A DNA stretch of 64,000 bases, from contig CAZLNZ010000004.1 in assembly GCA_964561145.1 (NCBI GenBank), positions 1 through 64,000 of the forward strand, in the 5' to 3' direction. Positions 50,155-60,900 of the stretch are shown here, in pieces; the stretch's first letter is position 1; the number at the start of each line of letters is the position of its first letter. Source of the stretch: RUG14300 sp964561145 (GTDB taxonomy: Bacteria > Bacillota > Clostridia > Christensenellales > CAG-1252). A program made the position numbers and the translations under genes. The notes beneath the pieces were generated by a model. That model saw only the letters and a list, made by a program, of their open reading frames with translations. It searched no databases and was not told the origin of the DNA.

Positions 50155-52971
50155 ATGAAACCATATTCCCAAAATTTAGACGAATTATATCGTGAATTAA
50201 ATACCTCAAAGACCGGACTGTCGAGTGATGAGGCTAGGGCTAGACTTACAGCAAATGGAAGGAATGAACTTGACGAGGGAAAGAAAAAAAGTATAGCACA
50301 AAGGTTTTTCTCTCAATTTAAGGACGTAATGATTATAGTTTTGATTGTTGCGGCAGTAGTTTCCTCCATTCTCGCAATCATACAAGGTCAAAAATCAGGG
50401 GAATACACCGACTTGATTGACGCCGGTATAATACTTTTCATTGTTCTTTTGAATGCGGTAATCGGTACCATACAAGAGATCAAAGCGGACAATTCTCTTG
50501 AGGCATTAAGGAATATGAACAAGCCTGCATGTAAGGTATACCGAGACGGAATTCTAGAGCGTATTAATTCCGAGGACCTTGTAACGGGTGATGTCGTTGT
50601 TCTTGAGGCAGGTGATTATGTTCCTGCAGACTTACGTCTTATCGACAGTGCCTCCTTGAAAATCGAAGAATCTGCGCTTACAGGGGAATCTGTCCCGGTA
50701 GAAAAGGATTTTAATCAGATTATACCGGAAAATGCACCTCTAGGAGATAGGGTTAATATGGCATACAGCACAGGCACTGTTAGTTATGGTAGAGGCATCG
50801 GTGTTGTTGTCGGTACCGGGATGAATACCGAAGTAGGTAAAATTGCAGGTATGCTCACAGGGGAGGAGCAAACAACTCCTTTACAAAAGCAACTCGCCAA
50901 AACTGCAAAGATAATATCTGTTGTCGTGCTTATCGTTGCGGCAGTTATTTTTGCAGTGTCTTTAATTAGGGGTTTAATAACCAAAGAAGGGGAACTGTTG
51001 GATGAAATAATCTCTTGCTTTATGACAGCTGTAGCTATAGCCGTAGCCGCGATTCCCGAAGGATTACCTGCAGTTATAACCATAGTTTTAGCTCTTGGTG
51101 TACAGCGTATGAGTAAAAGAAACGCAATAATACGCAATTTGCCTGCGGTTGAAACTCTTGGTTGCTGTGAAGTAATCTGCTCAGATAAAACAGGAACGCT
51201 GACCTTGAATAAAATGACTGTTAAGGAGGTATATTTACCCTCCGGTCACTACGTTAATGAGCTTCCGGAAAATCAAGAGAGTGAACTTTTGATGAAGGTG
51301 ATGTGCTTAGCTAACGATACAAATAAGACAGAAGAGGGACTATTCGGAGACCCGACGGAAACTGCACTTGTTGCCTTCTGTGAAGAAAGGGGTGTTAGCT
51401 ATAAGCAAATAAGAAATGAGAATAAGCGAATGGACGAAATACCCTTTGACAGTATTCGCAAGCTCATGACTACCCTTAATAAGCGTGACGGTAAATTTCT
51501 ACAATGTACAAAGGGCGCACCCGATATATTGATACGAAGATGCACTAGCATATATGTTAACGGTGAGGTTAGAGCAATTACTCCTAACGACGTACAGTCG
51601 ATAGAAGAGGCTAATCTTGCAATGGGAAAGAAGGCATTAAGGGTATTGGGTATTGCCGTTAAGTTTGAATTTAATCGCAGTATCGATGAAAACGAACTTT
51701 GCTTCGTGGGTTTGGTCGGAATGATCGATCCTCCTAGAGATGAAGTTAAGGAAGCTGTTCAGCGTTGTATTAAAGCGGGTATCCGGCCCATAATGATAAC
51801 GGGTGATCATATGCAAACGGCTGCGGCAATTGCCGAAGAAATCGGTATAAAGCGTGGCGGTGACATGGTTATGAGCGGTGCTATGATCGATTTGTTAACA
51901 GATGAAGAATTTGCTGAATGTATTAAGAATTATAGTGTTTTTGCGAGAGTCAGTCCTGAAAATAAGGTGAGAATTGTAAAAGCGTATCAAGCACAGGGCA
52001 TGGTTGTCGCAATGACCGGTGACGGTGTAAATGACGCTCCTGCAATTAAGAACGCCGATATCGGTGTCGGCATGGGAATTACAGGTACCGATGTTAGCAA
52101 GGGTGCCGCCGACATGGTTCTTGCCGATGATAACTTTGTAACAATAGTAGGTGCCATAGAGGAAGGAAGAAAGATTTTCGCAAATATTATAAAAGCGGTA
52201 CAGTTTTTATTTTCTGCCAATATTGCAGAGGTAATGTGTTTGTTTATAGCTACTGTAATACTTGGCTCGATTCAAGGAGAAAACGTAACTTTCCTAACTG
52301 CAGTAATGATTTTGTGGGTTAACCTTATAACTGATACTTTGCCGGCATTGGCATTAGGTGTTGAAAAGGCTGAAACAAATATTATGAAGGAGCCACCGAG
52401 GAAACAAGGTAAATCACTCTTTTCCGGTAACGTTGGAAAGAATATTATTATTCAAGGGATAATGCAAACAGTATTATGCATGTTGTCTTTCTGTTTGGGA
52501 TATTATGTTTTAAAAGCACCGATGGAAGCTTCTACAATGGCATTTATCACTATAAGTTTTATTCAATTATTCCATGCCTATAACTTAAGATCCGAAGATG
52601 ATAGTATTTTAAAAAAGGGTTTATTCTCCAACAAGCTGTTGAATCTATCCTTTATAATCGGTGCAGTCCTTATGTTGTTTGTGATTCTTGTCCCGGGCAT
52701 TAACAGTTGGTTTGGAGTTGTTTCGCTTTCCTTTGGACAGTGGGGCATTGCTTTAGGTTTAGCAATCGCAATAATTCCTTGTGTTGAAATACAAAAACTT
52801 ATTGAACGGAGAGTCAAAAGAAATAAAAGAAAGAATGCTTATAGGAAATCATTGATGCGTGCTTCCAAAGAGAGAAGAGCGTCAAGACGCAAGACAAACA
52901 CAACGACGGCAGGGTACGCAACACACCAAAGCGGTGCTTTCTCCGAGAAGGACATTACCGAGGAGAAGTAA
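50155..52971 (+). CDS. Calcium-transporting P-type ATPase
   Basis: A 938-residue P2-type cation pump. The cation ATPase N-terminal domain begins NLDELYRELNTSKTGLSSDEA. The actuator TGES motif (SALTGESVPVEKD) lies near residue 180, PEGLP in helix 4 is the Ca2+-site signature, the phosphorylation motif DKTGT starts at Asp344, and the hinge TGDGVNDAPA lies near residue 622. About ten membrane helices are present. A basic Arg/Lys-rich C-terminal tail of about 60 residues may be regulatory. AGGTGG precedes the ATG. The HAD phosphatase gene begins 2 bases after its stop. Confidence 0.93.
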   Translation: MKPYSQNLDELYRELNTSKTGLSSDEARARLTANGRNELDEGKKKSIAQRFFSQFKDVMIIVLIVAAVVSSILAIIQGQKSGEYTDLIDAGIILFIVLLNAVIGTIQEIKADNSLEALRNMNKPACKVYRDGILERINSEDLVTGDVVVLEAGDYVPADLRLIDSASLKIEESALTGESVPVEKDFNQIIPENAPLGDRVNMAYSTGTVSYGRGIGVVVGTGMNTEVGKIAGMLTGEEQTTPLQKQLAKTAKIISVVVLIVAAVIFAVSLIRGLITKEGELLDEIISCFMTAVAIAVAAIPEGLPAVITIVLALGVQRMSKRNAIIRNLPAVETLGCCEVICSDKTGTLTLNKMTVKEVYLPSGHYVNELPENQESELLMKVMCLANDTNKTEEGLFGDPTETALVAFCEERGVSYKQIRNENKRMDEIPFDSIRKLMTTLNKRDGKFLQCTKGAPDILIRRCTSIYVNGEVRAITPNDVQSIEEANLAMGKKALRVLGIAVKFEFNRSIDENELCFVGLVGMIDPPRDEVKEAVQRCIKAGIRPIMITGDHMQTAAAIAEEIGIKRGGDMVMSGAMIDLLTDEEFAECIKNYSVFARVSPENKVRIVKAYQAQGMVVAMTGDGVNDAPAIKNADIGVGMGITGTDVSKGAADMVLADDNFVTIVGAIEEGRKIFANIIKAVQFLFSANIAEVMCLFIATVILGSIQGENVTFLTAVMILWVNLITDTLPALALGVEKAETNIMKEPPRKQGKSLFSGNVGKNIIIQGIMQTVLCMLSFCLGYYVLKAPMEASTMAFITISFIQLFHAYNLRSEDDSILKKGLFSNKLLNLSFIIGAVLMLFVILVPGINSWFGVVSLSFGQWGIALGLAIAIIPCVEIQKLIERRVKRNKRKNAYRKSLMRASKERRASRRKTNTTTAGYATHQSGAFSEKDITEEK

Positions 52972-52973
52972 CT

Positions 52974-53660
52974 GTGAAAAATATACTATTAATCGACGTT
53001 GATAATACCATTCTAGACTTTGATTTAGGCGAACGACTTGCTTTAATTGCGGCACTCAAGCAATTAGGCTTACCTTATGATGAAGAGGTTATTCAAGCCT
53101 ACCATCACTTTAATATAGGTGTATGGGAGGAATTTGAGCGGGGTGAACTTACCCAAAAGGAGCTGATAGGAAAACGTTTCCGGCTACTTCTCGATTATCT
53201 GGGAAATGAAGAATATAGCGGAGAATTTGTAAATAGCCTCTATTCTGATATGTTGTCTAAACAACATCATTATATGCCCGGGGCGGAGAAGTTTCTCCAA
53301 GAAATATCGAAGCATTACAGAATCATCCTTGTATCGAACGGGATTGACTACATACAGGATAGAAGATTGCGTGAAAGCGGATTGATTAATATTGCCGAGA
53401 AAGCATTCATTTCTTCAAAGCTTGGTGTTCAAAAACCTTCTTTGGAATACTTTGAAAGGGTTTCAAGAGATATACCGATGTTTTCAAAGGATAAGGCTGT
53501 TATGGTAGGAGATAGCTTGACCAGCGATGTTCAGGGCGGCATTAATTTCGGAGTAACCACTATTTGGTTCAACTATAAGAAGAAAAGTATAGCACCTCCA
53601 TCAGGCGTAATACAAGCTCATAATTTTGATGATTTAAAATGGGTATTGTTATCTATATAA
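52974..53660 (+). CDS. YjjG-type HAD phosphatase (noncanonical pyrimidine nucleotidase-like)
   Basis: A 228-residue haloacid-dehalogenase-fold phosphatase. Motif I is DVDNTILDF, motif II VSNGID, and motif III and IV are KPSLEYF and MVGDSLTSDVQGG. The cap and the family look match YjjG, which dephosphorylates noncanonical pyrimidine nucleotides. The start codon is GTG with GAGGAG upstream, 2 bases after the ATPase stop, suggesting one operon. Confidence 0.88.
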   Translation: MKNILLIDVDNTILDFDLGERLALIAALKQLGLPYDEEVIQAYHHFNIGVWEEFERGELTQKELIGKRFRLLLDYLGNEEYSGEFVNSLYSDMLSKQHHYMPGAEKFLQEISKHYRIILVSNGIDYIQDRRLRESGLINIAEKAFISSKLGVQKPSLEYFERVSRDIPMFSKDKAVMVGDSLTSDVQGGINFGVTTIWFNYKKKSIAPPSGVIQAHNFDDLKWVLLSI

Positions 53661-53676
53661 TAGAGACAAGTTAGAG

Positions 53677-53704
53677 CAGTAAGCATATGTGCTACTGGTT
53701 TTTT
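53677..53704 (+). terminator. Terminator after the HAD phosphatase gene
   Basis: CAGT-a-AGCA / TGCT-ACTG (53677-53697) with a 4-base loop and one bulge, followed by six T. Confidence 0.75.
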
Positions 53705-53817
53705 GTGAACGTTATTATCTTCAGGATAATTGTAGCTTTTATAATTTATTTTTAATCTTTAAAACGATGACCGAATTTTTATACGTAGAAGAAGTGATTG
53801 TTCCTACGTGAGACAAT

Positions 53818-53840
53818 AAAAAAAGGCTGGAAAACCAACC
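53818..53840 (-). terminator. Terminator after the lipoprotein gene, minus strand
   Basis: GGTTGG-tttt-CCAGCC on the minus strand, paired through one G-T wobble, followed by seven T (complement of 53818-53824). It lies 23 bases after the gene's stop codon. Confidence 0.7.
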
Positions 53841-53862
53841 CTTGTAGATTTTATTGTAGATA

Positions 53863-54714
53863 CTATTCAGAAACCTTGATATCCTTTAACACGTAATTGT
53901 AGCCGTCTTCTTCAATTTTAACCATTGCTTTGATTACGTCCTTGCCTTCAACTGAAACGGGTTGATCTGCATAGTATATATATCTCGCAGTACCTGAGCC
54001 CTTGTCTGCAGCCATATTGGCGACAATGCATGTGCATGTTAGTGTGGGATTATCAATTAAGGTTAACTCGCTTTTTACTTCAACTTCAACGCTGTTCTTG
54101 TATACTGAAACCGATTTTGCGGAATAATCCTCATTGCTTAAAAGACTGAATGAAAGGGAATAGTTGCTTGAGAAAACAGAGCCTCTTATTAAGGTATATA
54201 TGCTTTCATTATCATATCTATAAACCTTGCTTTTAATCTTTGTGAACTCTTTTTCCTCTCCGCCGTTTCTAACATATGTACCTGTTTTACTACCTGTGGT
54301 ATAATCTGCAAAAACGGTGTAGCTTATATCATCGTTCTTTTGTCCGTCGACTATTGCATTATACGCCTTGAAGCTTGCAACCGGAATGAAAAGGCTATCA
54401 AAAAGTATGGAGGAATTGAGAGTGGAACCTTTATACTTGCCTTCTGTGATATCCAAAGAATATGTGGTAATGCAACCATTATTGCAATCAAAGTTTTTAC
54501 CGTTGATTTCAGCACTGTTAACACGTTTGAAGGTGTACACCATTTCTCCAATAAGTTGTGCTTGCTCTGCGGTGTTATCGTAAACATTGTAAGTATATTG
54601 CTCATAATCGAGCCAACCAATGGAAATCATATTGATTTGATTGACACTGGAACAGCCGGTTAAGCAAACCATACCGACGATAACTAGAACTAAAACGAAT
54701 ACTATTTTTTTCAT
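53863..54714 (-). CDS. Hypothetical lipoprotein
   Basis: A 283-residue putative lipoprotein that I do not recognise. The signal peptide ends in the lipobox LTGC and is followed by a beta-rich body with many short strands and no catalytic motif (for example TYSLDITEGKYKGSTLNSSILFDS). GAGG lies 5 bases before the ATG at 54714; a GTG 6 bases upstream lacks spacing. It is divergent from addB and shares that intergenic region. It probably faces outward on the membrane. Confidence 0.75.
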   Translation of the reverse strand: MKKIVFVLVLVIVGMVCLTGCSSVNQINMISIGWLDYEQYTYNVYDNTAEQAQLIGEMVYTFKRVNSAEINGKNFDCNNGCITTYSLDITEGKYKGSTLNSSILFDSLFIPVASFKAYNAIVDGQKNDDISYTVFADYTTGSKTGTYVRNGGEEKEFTKIKSKVYRYDNESIYTLIRGSVFSSNYSLSFSLLSNEDYSAKSVSVYKNSVEVEVKSELTLIDNPTLTCTCIVANMAADKGSGTARYIYYADQPVSVEGKDVIKAMVKIEEDGYNYVLKDIKVSE

Positions 54715-54791
54715 ATACACCTCTTTGAGATTTCACGCATTCTGTTTTGTTATTATATCACGCTTTAAAAAAAAAATAAAGCATTATAACG

Positions 54792-54821
54792 TTGAAAATA
54801 GCTTGTGTAATATGCTATAAT
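54792..54821 (+). promoter_or_regulatory. Promoter of addBA
   Basis: TTGAAA (54792-54797), an 18-base spacer and TATAAT (54816-54821), about 33 bases before the addB ATG at 54854. No strong Shine-Dalgarno is seen before that ATG. Confidence 0.6.
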
Positions 54822-54853
54822 ACATATAATTCAGATTGAATAGGCGTTTTTGA

Positions 54854-57800
54854 ATGATTAAGCTCTTTTTCGGAAACACAATCGAAGGCTGTACAAATGC
54901 CATACTTTCCTCAATAAACGGGGATAGACAAGCTATCGTAATCGCGCCCGATAGTTATTCTTTTGCTATTGAAGCCAATATTTCGAAGTTGGTTGCACGG
55001 AGTATGGATATAGAGGTTATGACCTTTGCACGTTTTGCGATGAGATTACTTGGAAGTAAAATAAATAAGTGTTTGTCTCCGGAAGGCTGTAACATGATTA
55101 TGTTAAGGGCAGTTGCCGAATGTGAGAAGGATTTGACTTATTATAAAGTGTCCTGTGCCAAAGAGGGCTTTGCCAATGAAATATACAGTTCAATAACAGC
55201 CATGCGTTCAAGTGGAATAACTGCGGAAAGGCTTTTAAGAACCTCGGAAGAAATGACCTGTTTTTCAAAGAATAAAACAAGAGATTTGGCGATAATACTA
55301 AGTTCATATTTAAGGCTTATGGAAAATAGGTATACCGATCCCATAACAAGACTCGAAGCATTATGTCATGAGATTCCGCATAACGAGTATGTAAAAGATA
55401 CGGATTTTTATATTGTTGACTTTTATGCTTTTAACGACAAGCAATATGAGGTTCTTTCTGCTTTAATGAAGTATTCGCATTCTTTTAATATTGGCATCCT
55501 TGACGGTGGAGGATTATCTAACTTCAGTGTATTTCCTTTGGATACTTCAAAAAGGATAGTGGAGCTCGCAAAAGGGGCGGGCACACCTGTACAGCGTATC
55601 AATTCCTATAGGGTTTTGGATGAATTTGCTTCCGTTATCAATGAAAAACTATTCGGAATACCGGATAGCGGTTTTTCGCTAGGTAAGGTGAAGCTTAGAC
55701 TAATACAAACTCCTTCTCCTCAAGATGAAGCGGACGGTGTTTGCAGAGAGATTGCAAAACTTGTAAGAGGCGGGTTGAGGTATAAAGATATAGCAGTTGT
55801 ATCGGGTGACTATGACGATGCAACATTGGAGTCAACTTTTAAGGACTATAATATACCCTATTTCTTGGATAGAAAATCTCCTATTACAGATGAGCCGGGT
55901 GTAAAACTTATCACAGACAGTGTTCAAGCAGCCGCCAAGAGGTTAGAGTTTAATGAAATCATGGCGGTTGTCAAAAATCCTTTGTCGGGAATTGCCGATG
56001 AAGAGGGAATGCTTTTTGAGAATTATTGTTTAAGGTATGGTATTAATTACACAAGATTCTCCTCTCCTTTTGAGCTGGGGACTTTTGAGGAACGTTCTAT
56101 ACCGGAGAAGGTAAGACAAATCGTGACGGAACTTATTCCGAATTTACCGGAAGAAGGTGTGGTAGCTGTATATGTTGACCTGATAAGGGAGCATTTGAAT
56201 AAGATAGACTTCGATTTTAATCTTCAAAGTTTTTTAGATAGAGAACTTGAACTTGGTGAAGAGCTTGCAGCCAAAAGAACAGTTCAGCTTCCCGAGAGAA
56301 TACGGGGAGTTCTAGATATGATGGAGGAACTACTAAATGACTTTAGTATTAACCTTCAAGGTTTTGCAACTCTTATTTTTAATAGCTTCAACAGTGTAAA
56401 GCTTGCTTTGATTCCTTTAAGTTCCGATTGTGTTCACATTGGAAAGGCGAGAGATTGTAGATTTGAGGAGGAAAAGGTATTTTTCTTTACCTCTTGTGCA
56501 GAGGGTAAAATTCCGGAATGTACCGCTGACGGAACGATCTTAAGCGCAAAATATCATCAAGATTTGCAGATGTACGATATGGTTATAAGACCGAGTGTAA
56601 AAGAGGATAATAGGTATGCTAAGTATTCTCTAATACAGCTATTGAATACACCGGAACGTATTTACATAAGCTGTCCCGAGAGGGCAAGCGATGGGACGAT
56701 ATGGAATAAATCGGAGATTTTTTCCTCCCTTTCGTCGTTATTCGGCGTAAGGCTCGAGTATGGTTTTTCCCATGAACTATTTGAACAAGCTGTTACTCAA
56801 AAGGAATGTGCTAGAATGGTGTCATATGGATTGAGTCAAGCAGATGATAACTTTAACTATTATAGCGGAGTTTACTCTATCCTGGAGGGCGATTATAAGG
56901 ACAAGATAGCTTTATCCTTAAACCCCTTCTCCGATGATATAGAAGGCGGAGAGCTTTTCTTTACGATGGGTAATACAAGCGTATCTCAAATTGAAACGTT
57001 TTATAGTTGTCCCTATAAATTTTTCTTACGATACGGCTTGAGAGCTAAGGAAAGAGATGTTCAAGAGGTGCAAGTGAACGAGAGCGGAACTTTTACACAC
57101 GCAGTTTTAGAGCGACTTCTGGATCGTTACAAGGATAGTATAGATGAGCTTGATGAAGGACTGATTATATCTGTTGCCAATGAAATAGGTGAACAGCTAC
57201 TAGCTAGCGACGATAGGTTGAAAGGTCTATTAAAGGGAGAGAGTGAAAGGAAGATTCTTAATATGAAAAAGAATGCTTGCCTTGTTTGTGTAGAAGTAGT
57301 ACGCATAATCAAGAAAGGAAAATTCCGTCCTATAGGAACAGAGGTAAGCTTTGGATTTAAGGAAACCACTTTTAGAGGGGTAGAACTACCGCAAGGTACA
57401 AGGATAGTCGGTACTGTCGATAGAATAGACAGTTGTGACGGAAGGGTTATAGTTATTGACTACAAAACGGGACGGACCGAGCCTGAACTGAAGAGTATAT
57501 TTTACGGAAAAAAGCTGCAGTTGTATATATACTTGTATGCACTTCGTCAGGCAGGCTTAAAGCCCTCCGGTGCTTTTTATCAAAAGGTTGAATCGAGATA
57601 TGCCAAGACCGAGGAAAAGGAGCGTTTCCGTTACGAAGGCTATTTCATAGATGACAGTTACTTTTTTACGCTGATGGATCAAGGACTTTTCGAAGAGGAT
57701 AAAAGCAGTGTCCTGGATCTAGATCTTGGAGCAAAGAACAAGAGTAAATACGCCCTATCCGAAGATGATTTTTCAAAACTGATTGATTATTCCTATAGAA

Positions 57801-57949
57801 TGGCGGCGAGGGCAGAGGAACTTATCAAGAGCGGATATACAAAGGCAACTCCATTGGAACATGCTTGCGACTATTGTCCTATCAAAGGCACATGTAGTAA
57901 AGATAAACCGCAAAGAAAGGCTTTGACTAAAAAGGTTGGTGATTTCTAA
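54854..57949 (+). CDS. addB: ATP-dependent nuclease subunit AddB
   Basis: A 1031-residue AddB/RexB. The N-terminal helicase-like domain lacks a good Walker A, as in many AddB proteins. The C-terminal half is the nuclease domain with GTVDRIDSCDGRVIVIDYKTG (the D-x-Y-K catalytic motif) near residues 855-875. A C-terminal cysteine cluster CDYCPIKGTC, together with one earlier Cys in FYSCPYKFF, probably holds a 4Fe-4S cluster. With AddA it processes double-strand ends for RecA loading. Its stop overlaps the addA start (TAATG). Confidence 0.93.
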   Translation: MIKLFFGNTIEGCTNAILSSINGDRQAIVIAPDSYSFAIEANISKLVARSMDIEVMTFARFAMRLLGSKINKCLSPEGCNMIMLRAVAECEKDLTYYKVSCAKEGFANEIYSSITAMRSSGITAERLLRTSEEMTCFSKNKTRDLAIILSSYLRLMENRYTDPITRLEALCHEIPHNEYVKDTDFYIVDFYAFNDKQYEVLSALMKYSHSFNIGILDGGGLSNFSVFPLDTSKRIVELAKGAGTPVQRINSYRVLDEFASVINEKLFGIPDSGFSLGKVKLRLIQTPSPQDEADGVCREIAKLVRGGLRYKDIAVVSGDYDDATLESTFKDYNIPYFLDRKSPITDEPGVKLITDSVQAAAKRLEFNEIMAVVKNPLSGIADEEGMLFENYCLRYGINYTRFSSPFELGTFEERSIPEKVRQIVTELIPNLPEEGVVAVYVDLIREHLNKIDFDFNLQSFLDRELELGEELAAKRTVQLPERIRGVLDMMEELLNDFSINLQGFATLIFNSFNSVKLALIPLSSDCVHIGKARDCRFEEEKVFFFTSCAEGKIPECTADGTILSAKYHQDLQMYDMVIRPSVKEDNRYAKYSLIQLLNTPERIYISCPERASDGTIWNKSEIFSSLSSLFGVRLEYGFSHELFEQAVTQKECARMVSYGLSQADDNFNYYSGVYSILEGDYKDKIALSLNPFSDDIEGGELFFTMGNTSVSQIETFYSCPYKFFLRYGLRAKERDVQEVQVNESGTFTHAVLERLLDRYKDSIDELDEGLIISVANEIGEQLLASDDRLKGLLKGESERKILNMKKNACLVCVEVVRIIKKGKFRPIGTEVSFGFKETTFRGVELPQGTRIVGTVDRIDSCDGRVIVIDYKTGRTEPELKSIFYGKKLQLYIYLYALRQAGLKPSGAFYQKVESRYAKTEEKERFRYEGYFIDDSYFFTLMDQGLFEEDKSSVLDLDLGAKNKSKYALSEDDFSKLIDYSYRMAARAEELIKSGYTKATPLEHACDYCPIKGTCSKDKPQRKALTKKVGDF

Positions 57950-60900
57950 TGGGTTGGACAATAGAACAGCAAAAAGCCATAGACTTTAAGGGCAATTTGA
58001 TAGTTAGTGCATCGGCAGGCTCAGGAAAAACCTCGACCATGATAGCACGTGCGATTCGTCTTATAACCAAGGAAAGGGTCCCTGTAGAGAGGATAATGCT
58101 TTTAGCTTATAATAATGCTGCTGCGCTTGAATTAAGGGAAAAGCTTCGACAAGGCTTATTGAATTACGGAAAGGAAAACCCTTTTGAAGGAATGTACATA
58201 AGAGAGCAGCTTGATAATTTGTACTTAGCAGATATAAGCACTATTCATGGTTTTTGTTTTAAGCTTATACGAGAATTTTTCGAAGAAGCCGGTGCCTCTC
58301 CGTCAATAGCGGTCCAATCTCAAGAGGAAGAGAGTGAGAATATAGCCAAGGCTGCAAAGAACACCCTTGCAATTGTTGAAAAAGATGCTGAAATACGCAC
58401 TTTAATGAATAAGTATTCTTTGAAAAATGACGACTCCTTTATAAACTCTATAATTACTTTGTACAATTATACAACCACACAAGCTGATAGAGAGGGCTTT
58501 TTAAGAGCATGCGAGGAAGCGTATCTTGTACCGCTTGAGGAAAGTCGGACAGTCAAGTATTTCATTGGTTATTATCGGGATATGGCAATGAAATATACAG
58601 ACTATTTCAAAGAAATACTTTTGTTTGTTCAGGAATATGAAAAGGATTCAATCCCGTTTGTTTCAAATATTTATGAGATAGTCGAAAGGTGTAGTAGGGT
58701 ATCTAACTTAAAGGAGTACTGTACATTAGTGCTAAATCCTCCTTCCTTTGGTCGTGCAAAGAAGGGTGAAATGGACCCGCTACTATACAATAAGATTATC
58801 GCTGCAAGGGATTCCTTTAAGAGTCATTATCTTACAAAACTAAAGAGCTTTCCTTCATATGCCGAACTAGAGGAGGGGCATAGGCTGGCAGCCGATCATG
58901 TCAGACTACTTCTTAAGGCTGTTAGGGTATTTGAAAGGGAGTATGATAAACTAAAGGCTGAACAGAATAGAATTGACTTTCAGGATATGGAGCGTTATGC
59001 CGTAAAGCTGTTATCTGATGAAGGGCTTAAGGCAGAGATTCGTGACCGTCATGATTATGTATTCGTCGACGAGTATCAGGACGCCAATGCGGTACAGGAA
59101 AGTATAATAACTTCGATTACAAAGGAAGGACGACTTTTCTTGGTAGGAGATGTCAAGCAAAGCATCTATCGTTTTCGTCTAGCCGAGCCCAAGATTTTCC
59201 TTAAGACATATGAGGAATGGCGTAAGGCGGGGAACGCTCTTAGCTTTAATAATAACTTCCGTTCCGACTGCGGAATTTTGTCCTTTGTTAATAACTTATT
59301 TGAGAATATAATGATTCCCTCTTTTGGAGGTATTAATTATAAAGATGACGGAGCCTTTATTATTTCTGAAAACAAAGCAACGGGAAATATACCAGCTGTT
59401 AGTATTCTTTCATATCCTCAAGCCGCACTTACCGCAATGAAACTTGCCGCAAAGGATGAGAGGGAAAGCAGAACTGACAATCTATATATCGATGATAATG
59501 GAAACACCGTTTATGATATATCTCAAAATATAGAAGTCGAGCTTGATGAGGATTACAACGAGGCAAGCATAGTGCTGGATTATATAAACAGCGTAAGAGG
59601 AAAAGAGGTGATTGTAAAAGGCAATAGAATAGTCGTTGACTATAAACATATAGCAATTCTTTTCCAAAAGAGGGGAGATGCTAAGGTAATACTGTCTGCA
59701 TTGGCGGCAAAAGGAATCCCCCTTAATTTAGGTTCCTTTGAAGGTAATATAGGAGAGGTACAACTCAATGTATTAATTGATTATCTATCGGTGATTGATA
59801 ATATTTACGATGATTATTCGTTGATAACATCATTGCACTCATTTATAGGAGGTTTTTCCAACAATGAGCTAAAGTCTATAAGGCTTAAATACTTAAATAA
59901 AATGAGTTTTGCAGAGGTCTGTTTAAAGTATTCTAGGGAGCAAGATACCGAGTTGGCAAAAAAACTTAGAAGTTTTTTCAACAAGGTAGAAGCTTTTAGA
60001 TTCAAAGCCTCTTTTACGGAACTATCTACATTTATCAAAGAGGTGATGGAAGAGAGCGGTTATGCAACATATGTTGTCTCTCTTGAGAACGGCATTAATA
60101 TAATATCTGCACTCAATGGATATATCAAGGGGTTAAAGGGAAAAACATATGCACGTAATCTATCGGGGTATCTGAAGCACTTTAGAGAAAACGAACCGCC
60201 CGAATTAAAGGCACTGAGTTCTGTAGAAAACGGCATAGTAATTAGTACATTACATGGAAGTAAAGGCTTAGAGTATCCTATTGTAATATTAGCAGAACTT
60301 GATAAGACCTCAGGCGGCGGAAATATGCAGAGTATATTGACAGACAGAGATTTGGGTGTGGGTTTCGATTTCTTTAAGGATGAAGGAAGGCAGAAACTTG
60401 CGACAATCGATAAAATGGCAATAGGATTGAAAAAGCGACTTGATGAGAAAATGGACAAGTTGAGACTTTTTTATGTTGCCACGACCAGACCTCAATCAGC
60501 ACTTTGTATTATATGCGATGTCAACAAGGAATCCCCGTTTTCAGTCGAAGAGTGCAATTGTATGGGGGATTACGTACGTCTTGCTATTAGTAAGAACGAA
60601 GAATTAAAAAAGGTGATTCGTTATGTTTCTCCCGAAAAGATAGAGCCGGAAGAAAGGCGAAGGGAATTAACAATTACAGATATTGATTGCCCCGAAGAGG
60701 TTTTAGAGGTATTGTCATATAAGTATCCTTATTTAGAGGCAACTAAAACAGCTAGAAAATATACGGTTTCCTCTCTTAACAATGAAGATTTAGGCTATAC
60801 CTTGAGTCCTGTAAGTGTTGAAGAGGAGAGAAACGTATTAGGTACCGCTCATCATGCAGTAATGCAGTACATAGATCTATATGCTGACAGCGAAGAGGAA

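Noticed and set aside
53777..53812. Hairpin tacgta ... tacgtg as another terminator
   Set aside because: A 6-bp stem with a long loop and no T-run on either strand; a better minus-strand terminator lies beside it.
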